Assembly (NCBI RefSeq): GCF_014646655.1
Contig: NZ_BMNR01000002.1
Location: 461,942-525,941 of the forward strand
From: Yeosuana aromativorans
Lineage (GTDB): Bacteria > Bacteroidota > Bacteroidia > Flavobacteriales > Flavobacteriaceae
Length of the DNA: 64,000 bases
Direction: 5' to 3'
Positions 47,081-56,717 of this stretch are shown piece after piece (positions within the stretch are counted from its first letter, which is position 1; each line of letters opens with the position of its first letter). The translations under genes and the position numbers were made by a program. The notes under the pieces were generated by a model. It worked only from the letters and a program-made list of their open reading frames with translations. It was not told the origin of the DNA and made no database searches.

Positions 47081-48976
47081 TTAATTTTCAATTATTGTTT
47101 TTGTGTCACCACAGGTCAGCATCTTTTTACCGAGATATGGATTATTGATTTTCTCGCTTAAACTCATCCAAAAAGCACCGTTATTATTATCGGCCATAGG
47201 GCAAAACTGTTCATATACTTTTTGGTTGACACCAAATAGTTTGACGGCTTTTGATAAATGGGCAGACAAATGCTTAAAATGGTCTCGTTGTTTATAAATA
47301 TCATTTGTTTTGGATATCGAAAGTGCTGATGCATTTACTTCTTTACTAATGGTCATCCAATGGTTATGCGCTTCCATATCTGTTAATAATTTCATTTCAA
47401 CCTTTTTCATGGAATTCAAGAGTTCACCTGCATATTTTTGGGCTGCATTAGCATCATCTTTGGTTAAAGCATCCTTAAGTAGGATATATTGATTGAAAAC
47501 ATTTTCTAATTGGCTTTTAAAATCTTTTGATACAGAAATTCGAGTATCCATTTTGGAATGGTCAACATCATTTTTCATTTTCATTGGATCCATTGTCTCT
47601 TTTGAAGTTTTCATGTTTTTCATTTCCTCGTCCGTCATTTTATTAGCTCCAGCTGATTTCTTTTTATCTCCACCCATGTCCATTCCTGGCATATTTGCCA
47701 TACCTCCCGTGTTTCCTTTTTCGCCAGTTGGGTTCATCATGCTTTTTTGACCTAATAATTGGGCTGAGGCATCTATTCTAAAGACACCATTGGATGCCAC
47801 TGTTTCTCCACCAACTAACCCATCTTTTACTATATAAAAATTCCCCATATCTTGGCCTAGGGTTATTTCCCTATATACAAACGAAATGGTTTTTTCATGA
47901 GGAACTTTTACATATACTACTGAGCGTTTACCCGTCCAAAGAACTGCTGATTTTGGAATTACAATAGCATCTTTAACATTGGTTAATTTGGCATTAATAA
48001 TACCACTTGCATACATTTCTGGCAATAGTGCATTTGATGGATTTTGAAGCTCCACCCGTACTTTGGCAACCCTTGTGTTTGAAGACACAAAGGGATCGAC
48101 ATAAGTCACTTTCCCTTTAAACATTTTCCCGGGAATGGCATTGATGGTAAAATCTACTACATTACCAAGTTGTATCCATGGAATATCGGCCTCATATGCT
48201 TCGAACATGACCCAAACACTGCTTAAATTCGCAATATCAAATAATACACTTCCTTCTTTTATGTAATCCCCCAACTCCACATCTCTTTTCATGACATAGC
48301 CTGTATAATCAGATAAAATATCTATTTGCTCTTGTATCTTTCCTGATTCTTCTATGGCATCAATTTGAGCATCGGTCAACTTCCATAGTTTTAGTTTATT
48401 ACGGGTTGCTGTGTACAATTGTGGATAGATGTCCCTTGAATTTATTGACTCAAAAAGTTCCTTTTGGGCGGATATCAATTCTGGAGAATAAATACGCACA
48501 ATTTTTTGGCCTCTAACCACCTTCTCTCCTGTAAAATTAACGTATAGGCGTTCTATTCGTCCCGGAATGTGGGAGACTTGAGAAAATAACTTACGTTCAT
48601 CAGGTTGGACTCTGCCCAGTAAACGAATTTCTTTTGTTGCACTTGCTTTTTCAACTAATGTGGTTTGAATATTTCCTAACTGAATAGCTTCTTCCGTGAG
48701 TACAATTTCATTTTCTGCAATTTTTTCCTCATTAGCATTAGAGCTTGCATCAAGCGGTATTAAAGTCATACCGCAAATTGGGCATTTGCCCGGTTTTTCC
48801 ATACGAATCTGCGGGTGCATGGAGCAAGTCCACAATTTTGTTACTGGATCTTGAACAAGGTTGTGTTCACCGTCTTTATGTACGCCCTCTGAACCTCCTC
48901 CAGAAAACACATTTCCTAAAATGATTCCGATAAATAAAATACCGGCTGCAATGATGTAATTTTTATATTTTTTCAT
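47081..48976 (-). CDS. cusB: CusB-type RND adaptor with heavy-metal domain and C-terminal DUF3347
   Basis: 631 residues, about 200 longer than standard adaptors. After a signal anchor, residues about 48-75 are a heavy-metal-binding module (WTCSMHPQIRMEKPGKCPIC, then GMTLIPL). The adaptor core follows with the lipoyl and hairpin parts (FTGEKVVRGQKIVRIYSPEL). A Met/Lys-rich linker (NMPGMDMGGDKKK, then MTDEEMKNMKTSKETMDPMK) leads to a DUF3347 domain ending FCPMADNNNGAFWMSL and KKMLTCGDTK. The extra domains would feed periplasmic Cu(I)/Ag(I) to the pump. It overlaps in operon with cusC. Confidence 0.92.
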   Translation of the reverse strand: MKKYKNYIIAAGILFIGIILGNVFSGGGSEGVHKDGEHNLVQDPVTKLWTCSMHPQIRMEKPGKCPICGMTLIPLDASSNANEEKIAENEIVLTEEAIQLGNIQTTLVEKASATKEIRLLGRVQPDERKLFSQVSHIPGRIERLYVNFTGEKVVRGQKIVRIYSPELISAQKELFESINSRDIYPQLYTATRNKLKLWKLTDAQIDAIEESGKIQEQIDILSDYTGYVMKRDVELGDYIKEGSVLFDIANLSSVWVMFEAYEADIPWIQLGNVVDFTINAIPGKMFKGKVTYVDPFVSSNTRVAKVRVELQNPSNALLPEMYASGIINAKLTNVKDAIVIPKSAVLWTGKRSVVYVKVPHEKTISFVYREITLGQDMGNFYIVKDGLVGGETVASNGVFRIDASAQLLGQKSMMNPTGEKGNTGGMANMPGMDMGGDKKKSAGANKMTDEEMKNMKTSKETMDPMKMKNDVDHSKMDTRISVSKDFKSQLENVFNQYILLKDALTKDDANAAQKYAGELLNSMKKVEMKLLTDMEAHNHWMTISKEVNASALSISKTNDIYKQRDHFKHLSAHLSKAVKLFGVNQKVYEQFCPMADNNNGAFWMSLSEKINNPYLGKKMLTCGDTKTIIEN

Positions 48977-48984
48977 AATGTTTC

Positions 48985-50220
48985 TTATTTTCCTATTAAA
49001 TAATCCATAAACGCTGCTGCAGCATTTTTATCGGTCAATGCCTTTTGCTGTTCCAATTCGTACTTTAACAACTGACGTTCAATACGCAAGACTTCTTCAA
49101 AATCTTTTGAATTTGTAGAGTAAGAAGTCATTAAAACATCCAAAACTTTTTTAGCTATTTCAGATTGTCTTCCATTTAAAGCTATACGCCTATTGCCATC
49201 ATTGAACTCTTTAAGCGTGTTTTTATAAATGGTGCCCAATGTATTTTTTTTGTCTTCTTTTCGTGAAATTTCTGCCTCCTGCATATATTTCGCCTCTGTA
49301 ATCATTGCCTTATATTTTTTGCGATATAAAGGGATGGTAAGACCTACAGAAGGAAACATAAATACATCCTTACCATTATCGGAAGCGATTGACGATGGGT
49401 TTTTTCCAACAACGGTATACCCTAATCCAATATTGAACTTTGGAAGCCCTTCTTTTTTGGCCACAATTTCTTGGTTTAAAAAGGCATTAAGTTTATGATC
49501 AATACTTTTAATTTGATGATTTGATACATAAATTTCATCAAGCATTTTTAATTGATCTAGAGGAATTTCGTCTTGCCATAATAGCTCTGGTACCATTATT
49601 TCTGATGTATCTTCCCTATTTAATAGGTTATTGAACTTTACCTGTAATACATCTTTAGTGTCTAAAAATAATGCCAATTGATTTTCAAGATCATTCAATT
49701 CCAACTCCACACGGAGCTCATCGACAATGGATGCTTTACCTGCTTCTATTTTCACCAAAGAAAGTCGTTTAAAAACTTGCAATATCTCCACATTATCTTT
49801 GGTTATCTGTATAGCTTTCTCAATAAAATAGTAGTTGTAATAAGCTGTTTTCACCTCAAAAAATAAATTGGATTTTGCGTTTTCAAAGACTTCATATTTG
49901 GCCTTTGCCATTTCAGTGGCCACATCTTCTTTAGCACTCAACAACCCAAACCAAGGAAAGCTTTGTGATAAATTGAAAGTTGCTCTTTGAGGGCCTACCC
50001 TGGTTTCTGGTGATTGAATAAAATAACCAAACGCAACTTGAGGATCAGGTAAAGTGCCTACCTGAGGCACTTTTTCCATGGCAGCCATATAATCACTGAA
50101 CGATGCTTTTAACTCAGGATTATTCTCAGCTGCAATTTTTAGATAATTTTCTAATACTGATTGGCTAAAAGTGTTCAAACTTAGTAGCAACAAGCAGCCA
50201 AAGAAAATTATTTTATACAT
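48985..50220 (-). CDS. cusC: TolC-family outer-membrane channel (CusC type)
   Basis: About 411 residues from MYKIIFFGCLLLLSLNTFSQ; an ATG four codons upstream (50232) could also serve. It is an outer-membrane efflux protein with paired coiled-coil repeats (ENYLKIAAENNPELKASFSD, FPWFGLLSAKEDVATEMAKA) and beta-strand inserts (NIGLGYTVVG, GLTIPLYRKK). It forms the outer channel of the Cus pump. It is 11 bases after cusA. Confidence 0.9.
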   Translation of the reverse strand: MYKIIFFGCLLLLSLNTFSQSVLENYLKIAAENNPELKASFSDYMAAMEKVPQVGTLPDPQVAFGYFIQSPETRVGPQRATFNLSQSFPWFGLLSAKEDVATEMAKAKYEVFENAKSNLFFEVKTAYYNYYFIEKAIQITKDNVEILQVFKRLSLVKIEAGKASIVDELRVELELNDLENQLALFLDTKDVLQVKFNNLLNREDTSEIMVPELLWQDEIPLDQLKMLDEIYVSNHQIKSIDHKLNAFLNQEIVAKKEGLPKFNIGLGYTVVGKNPSSIASDNGKDVFMFPSVGLTIPLYRKKYKAMITEAKYMQEAEISRKEDKKNTLGTIYKNTLKEFNDGNRRIALNGRQSEIAKKVLDVLMTSYSTNSKDFEEVLRIERQLLKYELEQQKALTDKNAAAAFMDYLIGK

Positions 50221-50242
50221 TTTTATTATCATCTTTTTAAGT

Positions 50243-53200
50243 TTAAGATTGTATGTTTTTTTGTTGTTTCTTTAAACCATGTTCTTTCCACATACTGTAT
50301 AAAACAGGAACTACAAACATGGTCATCACTTGCAACAGCATGCCTCCAAAGGAAGGAATTGCCATAGGGACTACAACGTCGGCTCCTTTTCCAGTGGCCG
50401 TGAGGACAGGAATCAAGGCAATAATGGCCACAGCTGCCGTCATCATTGCTGGCCGTACCCTTTTAGACCCTGCATGCAGAACAGAAGTCCTTACACCTTT
50501 AACGGTATTTGGCTTTTCCTCTTCAAAGACCTGGGTTAAGTAGGTTCCCATAATAACCCCATCATCGGTAGCAATGCCAAATAGCGCAATAAAACCTACC
50601 CACACTGCTACACTGAGATTAATAGTGTGCAACTGGAACAGATCGCGCATATAGACTCCAGCAAATTTGAAGTTTAAAAACCAGTCCTGTCCATATAACC
50701 AGATCATAATAAAACCACCAGCAAAAGCAACAAAAATGCCCGTAAATACCATTAACGATGGCAATAAATTCTTGAATTGGAAATATAAAATCAATAGGAT
50801 AAGAATCAATGAAATTGGCACGACCAACATCAACCGTTTAGACGCCCTGATTTGATTTTCATAGTTCCCAGTAAAACGGTATGTTACCCCTGCGGGTAAT
50901 TTAAATTCACCCGAATCCATTTTCTCCTTTAGCAACTTCTGCGCATCTTCAACCACATTGGTCTCGGCATTGCCTTCATTCATATCAAAAATTACGTATC
51001 CCGTTAAAAAAGTGTCCTCACTTTTTATTACCTGAGGTCCGCGAACATATTCAATGGATGCCAGTTCACCCAACTCTACTTGTACCCCAGCAGGTGTTGG
51101 TATTAAAATTTTCTTCAAATCATCAGGATTGTCCCTATACTCACGTGCATAACGTGCCCGAACCGGGAAACGTTCCCTGCCTTCAACGGTAGTGGTTAAT
51201 TGCTTGCCACCAACAGCGACCGATAGTTGCATTTGCATATCCTTAATTGTTAAACCATATCTAGACATGGCTTGTCGATTTAATTTCATTTCCAAATAGG
51301 GTTTACCAACAACCCTGTCGGCAAAAACGGTAGACGGATTTATACTGGGAACTTCCTTTAACAGGTTTTCCAATTCAAATCCTGTTTTTTCAATGGATTC
51401 CAATGTTGGTCCAAATACCTTTATGCCCATGGGGGCCCTCATGCCCGTAGACAACATAATCAATCGTGTTTGAATAGGTTGTAATTTTGGGGCCGATGTC
51501 AAGCCTGGAAATTTGGAATGTTTTACAATTTCATTCCAAATGTCATCCGCTTTTTTAATTTTTGGGCGCCATTGTCTAAAGTACTCACCATCCTCATCTT
51601 CAATCAATTGCTCTTTAGTTATTTTTCTGAACTCATCCTTACCATACTTATACGTTGTACCATCTCTTAAAACAAATGCATCATGTTTATCAACTTTAAA
51701 ACGCACTCTTCTTCCATCAGCATCTATTATGTATTCAGGAATATAATTTATGGTATTTTCATACATCGAGGTTGGCGCTGGATCCAATGCCGAATTGACA
51801 CGCCCCCATTTACCAACAGACGTTGCTATCTCGGGAATAGAGTTCATGTGCTTATCTATGCTCGCAATGACCTCCATGTTTTCAGTTATTCCAGAGTGAG
51901 GCATGGTCGTTGGCATTAATAGAAAAGAACCTTCATCTAAAGCGGGCATGAATTCCTTTCCAACCCCCGGAAACGAATTTTCAGCACTTTTCCAAACATC
52001 AGTGTCTTTTATAAAATTTGGCATAAAACTGAACGTTTTGCCAAAACCCAACCAAATGGTAATACCAAAGAACACCACAATTATTGGAATTGACAGGAAT
52101 TTCCATTTATTTTCTAAACACCAAGCTAGAACTGTTGAATAAAAATGAACAATAGTCATCAAAAGTCCTAAAACCGTTCCTACAATAATAATTACGAATA
52201 TGAAATTTACAAATGTAGAGTTGGAAGCTCCCAAAGGCATCCATTCAATCGTTAAAAAATAAACCACTGTTAATACGGTAATACCAATATTGATGTAATT
52301 GGCAATTTTATCCGAATACGGTAGTTTTATTCTGTTTTTCAAAAATGTTCTTTCCGGTACTTGCGTCAATAAATTATTGGCCCCAAATGCGATTAAGGCG
52401 AGGGCAATATAACTTCCATAAGCTACTAAAAACACGATACCAAAACCAATTAAAATAGAATTGAATATGCGGCTTGTTTTCCTTTTATCTAATTTTATGG
52501 AAAATAATACCTGTGCAATGGCAGGAATAAATAGTATGCCAATAAACAATGAGGATACCAAGGCAAATGTTTTGGTAAAGGCCAAGGGTCTGAATAATTT
52601 TCCTTCTGAGGCCTGCATGGCAAACACGGGTAAAAAACTTACTATGGTTGTTGCCAATGCGGTCATGATGGCAGAAGCGACTTCTACGGTTGCCACATAA
52701 ATTACTTGTACCAATTTTTTACCACCTATATGCTCGTTTTCGGGCATCTCAAGATGCCTTATGATATTTTCGGTAAACACAATACCAACATCCACCATCA
52801 CACCTATAGCAATGGCAATCCCAGAAAGTGCCACAATATTGGCATCTACATTAAAGAATTTCATCAATATAAAGGTCATTAAAACACCAACAGGCAGCAA
52901 GGTTGAAATCAAAACAGATGCCCGAAGGTTTAGCACCAATACAATTACAACTAGGATGCTTATCAAAATTTCGTGGGATAATGATGACTCTAGGGTTCCT
53001 AAGGTTTCCTGAATCAAACCTGAACGATCATAAAAAGGGACAATGGTGATTTTTGAAACTGTACCATCAGCCAGTGTCTTAGAGGGCAATCCTGGTGCAA
53101 CTTCATCAATCTTCTTTTTAAGATTATGAATAACCTCTTGAGGGTTTGCTCCATAACGGGCGACTACTACACCACCAACGGCCTCTACACCACTTTTGTC

Positions 53201-54082
53201 CAATCCCCCTCTTCTGGTAGCTGGCCCAAATTGTATTTTTGCAACATCCTTTAACCGAATGGGCACGTTGTCATGTACAGTAACTACACTTTCTTCCAAA
53301 TCGGATAGATTCTTAATGTATCCCAATCCACGAACCAAATACTCAACTTTATTAAATTCTAATGTACGCGCACCAATATCCAGATTGCTGTTCTTAACGG
53401 CGTTCATAATCATGTTTACGTTCACATTGTTGGCTTTCATGGCGTCAGGATCAATTTCCACCTGGTACTCTTTAAGGAAACCACCAACCGAGGCCACTTC
53501 AGAAACACCGCTTGTGGCCGTTAGATAATAGCGTACATAAAAATCCTGTATGGTTCTTAATTCCTGTGGATCCCAGCCACCTGTTGGTTTGCCAGTTTTT
53601 GGGTCTCTACCCTCCAACGTGTACCAATATACCTGCCCTAATGCCGTAGCATCTGGACCTAGTGCAGGTTTAACTTCATCAGGTATCGTTCCCGGTGGCA
53701 AGGAATTGAGTTTTTCTAGGATACGGGTTCTGCTCCAATAAAAATCGACATCATCATTAAAAATGATATAAATACTGGACAATCCAAAAATGGAATTGCT
53801 CCTAATTGTTTTTACGCCAGGAATTCCCAATAAGGCCGTTGTTAATGGATACGTAATTTGGTCTTCAATATCTTGTGGCGATTGCCCCATCCATTCCGTA
53901 AATACAATTTGTTGGTTTTCTCCAATATCTGGAATGGCATCAACGGGAACGGGACTTCGTTCAATCCATGAGGTTTCCCAATTAAATGGTGCCGTTACAA
54001 TTCCCCCAATAATAAAGGCGAACAGCAACATGAATGTTATTAGCTTGTTTTCAAGAAAATAGCGAATGATTTTATTTAACAT
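50243..54082 (-). CDS. cusA: CusA-type copper/silver RND pump with an extra membrane insertion
   Basis: 1279 residues, longer than the roughly 1050 usual for CusA. The pump pattern starts MLNKIIRYFLENKLITF; the TM4 motif IAIAIGVMVDVGIVFTENII fits the CusA/SilA (Cu/Ag) group, and MLSTGMRAPMGIKVFG carries methionines of the export site. About 150 extra residues follow the conserved LFRPLAFTKTFALV tract (about 510-690) and hold three or four additional helices (SILIGFGIVFLVAYGSYIAL, YINIGITVLTVVYFLTIEWM, FVNFIFVIIIVGTVLGLLMT). It exports Cu(I)/Ag(I) through CusB and CusC. The insertion is known in some relatives but its role is unclear. Confidence 0.93.
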   Translation of the reverse strand: MLNKIIRYFLENKLITFMLLFAFIIGGIVTAPFNWETSWIERSPVPVDAIPDIGENQQIVFTEWMGQSPQDIEDQITYPLTTALLGIPGVKTIRSNSIFGLSSIYIIFNDDVDFYWSRTRILEKLNSLPPGTIPDEVKPALGPDATALGQVYWYTLEGRDPKTGKPTGGWDPQELRTIQDFYVRYYLTATSGVSEVASVGGFLKEYQVEIDPDAMKANNVNVNMIMNAVKNSNLDIGARTLEFNKVEYLVRGLGYIKNLSDLEESVVTVHDNVPIRLKDVAKIQFGPATRRGGLDKSGVEAVGGVVVARYGANPQEVIHNLKKKIDEVAPGLPSKTLADGTVSKITIVPFYDRSGLIQETLGTLESSLSHEILISILVVIVLVLNLRASVLISTLLPVGVLMTFILMKFFNVDANIVALSGIAIAIGVMVDVGIVFTENIIRHLEMPENEHIGGKKLVQVIYVATVEVASAIMTALATTIVSFLPVFAMQASEGKLFRPLAFTKTFALVSSLFIGILFIPAIAQVLFSIKLDKRKTSRIFNSILIGFGIVFLVAYGSYIALALIAFGANNLLTQVPERTFLKNRIKLPYSDKIANYINIGITVLTVVYFLTIEWMPLGASNSTFVNFIFVIIIVGTVLGLLMTIVHFYSTVLAWCLENKWKFLSIPIIVVFFGITIWLGFGKTFSFMPNFIKDTDVWKSAENSFPGVGKEFMPALDEGSFLLMPTTMPHSGITENMEVIASIDKHMNSIPEIATSVGKWGRVNSALDPAPTSMYENTINYIPEYIIDADGRRVRFKVDKHDAFVLRDGTTYKYGKDEFRKITKEQLIEDEDGEYFRQWRPKIKKADDIWNEIVKHSKFPGLTSAPKLQPIQTRLIMLSTGMRAPMGIKVFGPTLESIEKTGFELENLLKEVPSINPSTVFADRVVGKPYLEMKLNRQAMSRYGLTIKDMQMQLSVAVGGKQLTTTVEGRERFPVRARYAREYRDNPDDLKKILIPTPAGVQVELGELASIEYVRGPQVIKSEDTFLTGYVIFDMNEGNAETNVVEDAQKLLKEKMDSGEFKLPAGVTYRFTGNYENQIRASKRLMLVVPISLILILLILYFQFKNLLPSLMVFTGIFVAFAGGFIMIWLYGQDWFLNFKFAGVYMRDLFQLHTINLSVAVWVGFIALFGIATDDGVIMGTYLTQVFEEEKPNTVKGVRTSVLHAGSKRVRPAMMTAAVAIIALIPVLTATGKGADVVVPMAIPSFGGMLLQVMTMFVVPVLYSMWKEHGLKKQQKNIQS

Positions 54083-54189
54083 ATAATTTAATTTTTAAAC
54101 ATTAGACATTGGTGTTATAAAAACACCGAATACTCGAAATCATCCTAATGGAAAATATCCATTGGATAATACAGTCTATTGTTTAAAAA

Positions 54190-54600
54190 TCAAATTAAAT
54201 AAGTCTCATCAAGCTTGTAGATTTGCTTGATAACTAGTGGAGGTCTATATGACCTAAATGAAGTTACATTTTCATTATTGTCTTCAAAAAGGTTAACATA
54301 TGTGTATACAAATAAAGCCACAAACTGTTGTTGGTGGAGCGTTAAATTATCAAAAGATGTGTTTAGTTCATCTTGACCTTTAACAGTAATCTGTTTTTCA
54401 GAACAACAATTCTTATTGATAACCGAATAGTCAGTATTTGTATGCTCCATATCCATGCCACAAGATTTAGCTTTATGGAATATTGCAACATCAACCAATG
54501 TATCACCACAATAGTGCATGTCTATAGTAAAAGATATTGTTGATAACAGCACTAAAAGTGCCATACAAATAGATAATATTTTGAACAAGAATTTTTTCAT
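54190..54600 (-). CDS. HYC_CC_PP family protein (copy 2)
   Basis: 136 residues from MKKFLFKILSICMALLVLLS; an upstream ATG at 54606 adds two residues. Family features: MHYCGDTLVDVA (HYC), NKNCCSEKQIT (CC) and SYRPPLVIKQ (PP). It is divergent from copy 3 across the perfect palindrome at 54781-54794 and lies between cusA and that palindrome. A metal-binding membrane protein is likely. Confidence 0.82.
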   Translation of the reverse strand: MKKFLFKILSICMALLVLLSTISFTIDMHYCGDTLVDVAIFHKAKSCGMDMEHTNTDYSVINKNCCSEKQITVKGQDELNTSFDNLTLHQQQFVALFVYTYVNLFEDNNENVTSFRSYRPPLVIKQIYKLDETYLI

Positions 54601-54780
54601 TATCATTACAAAACTACAAAAATTTCAGCATCTTGGCTTTATTTAACATATATTTTGGATATATAAAACATTCTTTATTTTAAGCTACGGTTTTTAAAAT
54701 AAAAAAAATTACAAAATATTTTTTACTTTATTCGCTCAAATATTGAGATACAAATAAAAGAGTAAAGTTAGATACATAAA

Positions 54781-54794
54781 ATGATATATATCAT
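54781..54794. promoter_or_regulatory. Perfect palindrome ATGATATATATCAT between divergent HYC_CC_PP genes
   Basis: Identical to the box at 31971-31984. A TATTTTTG at 54817-54824 (plus strand) and a TTTATTTG ending at 54751 (minus strand) each lie 36.5 bases from its centre, the same distance seen upstream of yceI. It can therefore serve both divergent promoters at about -41.5, the class II position of FNR/CRP proteins. No Crp/Fnr-family gene is in the window. Confidence 0.65.
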
Positions 54795-54856
54795 ATTTTT
54801 GTTTAACCATAAGAGATATTTTTGAATGTTAACCAAAAATATGTTAGCTTTATAAA

Positions 54857-55279
54857 GTGAAATCTTTTTTTTCTAAAATACTATCTTTCCTTTTAGCAGC
54901 TTTAATATTGCTAACAACATCTTCTTTTAGGGTTAATATACACTATTGTGATAATGAATTAGTCAGCATGGCTTTTTTTGGTAAAGCTAAAGTTTGCGAA
55001 GATTATATAGAGAAGAATGATTTTTCAGTTAAAAACTGTTCTGCACTTCATGAAAAGGATTGTTGTGATAGTCAAACAATTGTTAAACAAGCTGATAATG
55101 TTTTCGAAACCTCTAAGAGTGAACTTAGGATTCAAACCATTGTTTTCCTTAACACCTTCTATTATACTTACCAAAACTTATTTGCAGAGAAAGAGAAAAA
55201 TTTAGTTCCTTTTGATAATTATCGACCACCATTGCTGACTAAGGATGTACAAATTCTACTCGAGACTTACTTAATTTGA
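54857..55279 (+). CDS. HYC_CC_PP family protein (copy 3), GTG start
   Basis: 140 residues with a GTG start: MKSFFSKILSFLLAALILLT anchor, then IHYCDNELVSM (HYC), KDCCDSQTIV (CC) and NYRPPLLTKD (PP). The GTG choice fits the family alignment with copy 2 and lies 69 bases from the palindrome centre. It begins the plus-strand copper module that continues with the HMA-AraC regulator. Confidence 0.82.
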   Translation: MKSFFSKILSFLLAALILLTTSSFRVNIHYCDNELVSMAFFGKAKVCEDYIEKNDFSVKNCSALHEKDCCDSQTIVKQADNVFETSKSELRIQTIVFLNTFYYTYQNLFAEKEKNLVPFDNYRPPLLTKDVQILLETYLI

Positions 55280-55455
55280 TTTTCTTCATTGTAGATTGAA
55301 TTCAATCTGCACATTATATTATAATAGCCAAATATTACTTCTGGCAAAAAATTGTTGTTCCTAATTCTCAACAATATAATTTACCCTACTAAACCTGTAT
55401 AGTCTTAGCCATATTAAAATTGGACATGATGTACAACGACAAAACATAAAATATT

Positions 55456-56037
55456 ATGAGTTCACCAAAAGAATTTTGGATAAAAAACATGGTCTGCAAT
55501 CGTTGCCTCAAAGTAATCAAACAAGAATTACAAGAGTTGGGTTTAACTGTATTGTCATTAGAATTAGGAAGGCTTTTAGTAGAGGCCACGAACAAAACAG
55601 ATAGTAATATCACAGGGGATGTCACAAAAGTGCTTCTTTCCAATGGGTTTGAAATTGTAAAAAGCGAAGAAGAAATGCTTTTAGAAAGAATCAAAATAAT
55701 CTTGATTGAGCAATTACAAGAATTACCTCTAAACATTAAAGTGAAAACTTCAGAATTATTGTCCTCTGCATTAAATCGTGACTATAAAACATTGAGCAAA
55801 TTGTTTTCTGCCAATGAAAAAACAACCATTGAAAAATATTTTATTAAACTGAAAACTGAAAAAGCAAAAGAACTCATCCAACTTAAACAACATTCTTTTT
55901 CAGATATAGGCTATTTGTTGGATTACAGTAGTGTCAACCACTTGTCACGCCAATTTAAAGATGTTGTTGGAATGAGTATGACTGACTATAAAAACGCAGA
56001 AAACTGGAAACGAAATTTCTATGATGAAATTATATAG
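55456..56037 (+). CDS. HMA-AraC fusion regulator (copy 2)
   Basis: 193 residues. The N-terminal HMA-like domain has MxCxxC in KNMVCNRC (Cys14 and Cys17) and ends NGFEIVKSE; the C-terminal AraC region has HSFSDIGYLLDYSSVNHLSR then QFKDVVGMSMTDYKN. The paralogue on the minus strand (38189-38746) has the same plan with about 40-50% identity by eye. As with the other copy, an HYC_CC_PP gene lies on one side and a Met-rich lipoprotein gene follows downstream (837 bases, with a WG-repeat gene between). Confidence 0.88.
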   Translation: MSSPKEFWIKNMVCNRCLKVIKQELQELGLTVLSLELGRLLVEATNKTDSNITGDVTKVLLSNGFEIVKSEEEMLLERIKIILIEQLQELPLNIKVKTSELLSSALNRDYKTLSKLFSANEKTTIEKYFIKLKTEKAKELIQLKQHSFSDIGYLLDYSSVNHLSRQFKDVVGMSMTDYKNAENWKRNFYDEII

Positions 56038-56108
56038 ATAAGATCGAAAATTATATAGCATAAGAAGGACGTCTATAACTAAATTTAAAAACTCTAAAAC
56101 CAAATAAA

Positions 56109-56717
56109 ATGAAAAAACTATTTATTACATTGATGCTACTTCCTCTATTAGGACTTGCACAAACCATAGAAAATATCGATTATATATCACCTTTTCATGA
56201 TGGAGTAGCTGCCATAAAAAAAGGGAACGAATGGGGTTTTATTGACCTAGATGGTAAAATAATCATTGATTTTCGAGACGATTTGGTACTAACCAAAAAT
56301 GACGATACTAGCTATCCCATATTTAGTAATGAAAGATGCTTAATTACACTTCAAAAAGAAGGTGTGCACTATTATGGGTATATCGATAAAACTGGTAAAA
56401 CCATCATTACACCACAATTTTTGAATGCCTCCAATTTTGAAGGTAACAAGGCATTGGCTCTAAAAGTTGAAAAAGAAACCATTGGTTACAACCATATTTT
56501 TAAAAAAGATGTTGTTAGCTATCATTATTTCGAAGTGGTCATAGATATGGAAGGGAAACCCATTGAGCATTTAACCCAATTGGCCATTCACGTCTCACCT
56601 AAAGATAAGAATGATAAAAACCCACCTATCATATCATCCAGATTGATTTCGGATAAATTAATAGCAATAAAAGGAAGTAACAGCAAATGGCGTATTAAAA
56701 AAATTGATCAACAATAA
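56109..56717 (+). CDS. WG-repeat secreted protein
   Basis: 202 residues with a signal peptide (LFITLMLLPLLGLAQ). Repeats of the WG type can be seen: GNEWGFIDLDGKIIIDFRDD and YYGYIDKTGKTIITPQFLNA, with FEGNKALALKV after. The rest is beta-rich without catalytic motifs. WG-repeat proteins are of unknown role, often surface-linked. It sits between the HMA-AraC regulator and the Met-rich gene. Confidence 0.75.
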   Translation: MKKLFITLMLLPLLGLAQTIENIDYISPFHDGVAAIKKGNEWGFIDLDGKIIIDFRDDLVLTKNDDTSYPIFSNERCLITLQKEGVHYYGYIDKTGKTIITPQFLNASNFEGNKALALKVEKETIGYNHIFKKDVVSYHYFEVVIDMEGKPIEHLTQLAIHVSPKDKNDKNPPIISSRLISDKLIAIKGSNSKWRIKKIDQQ

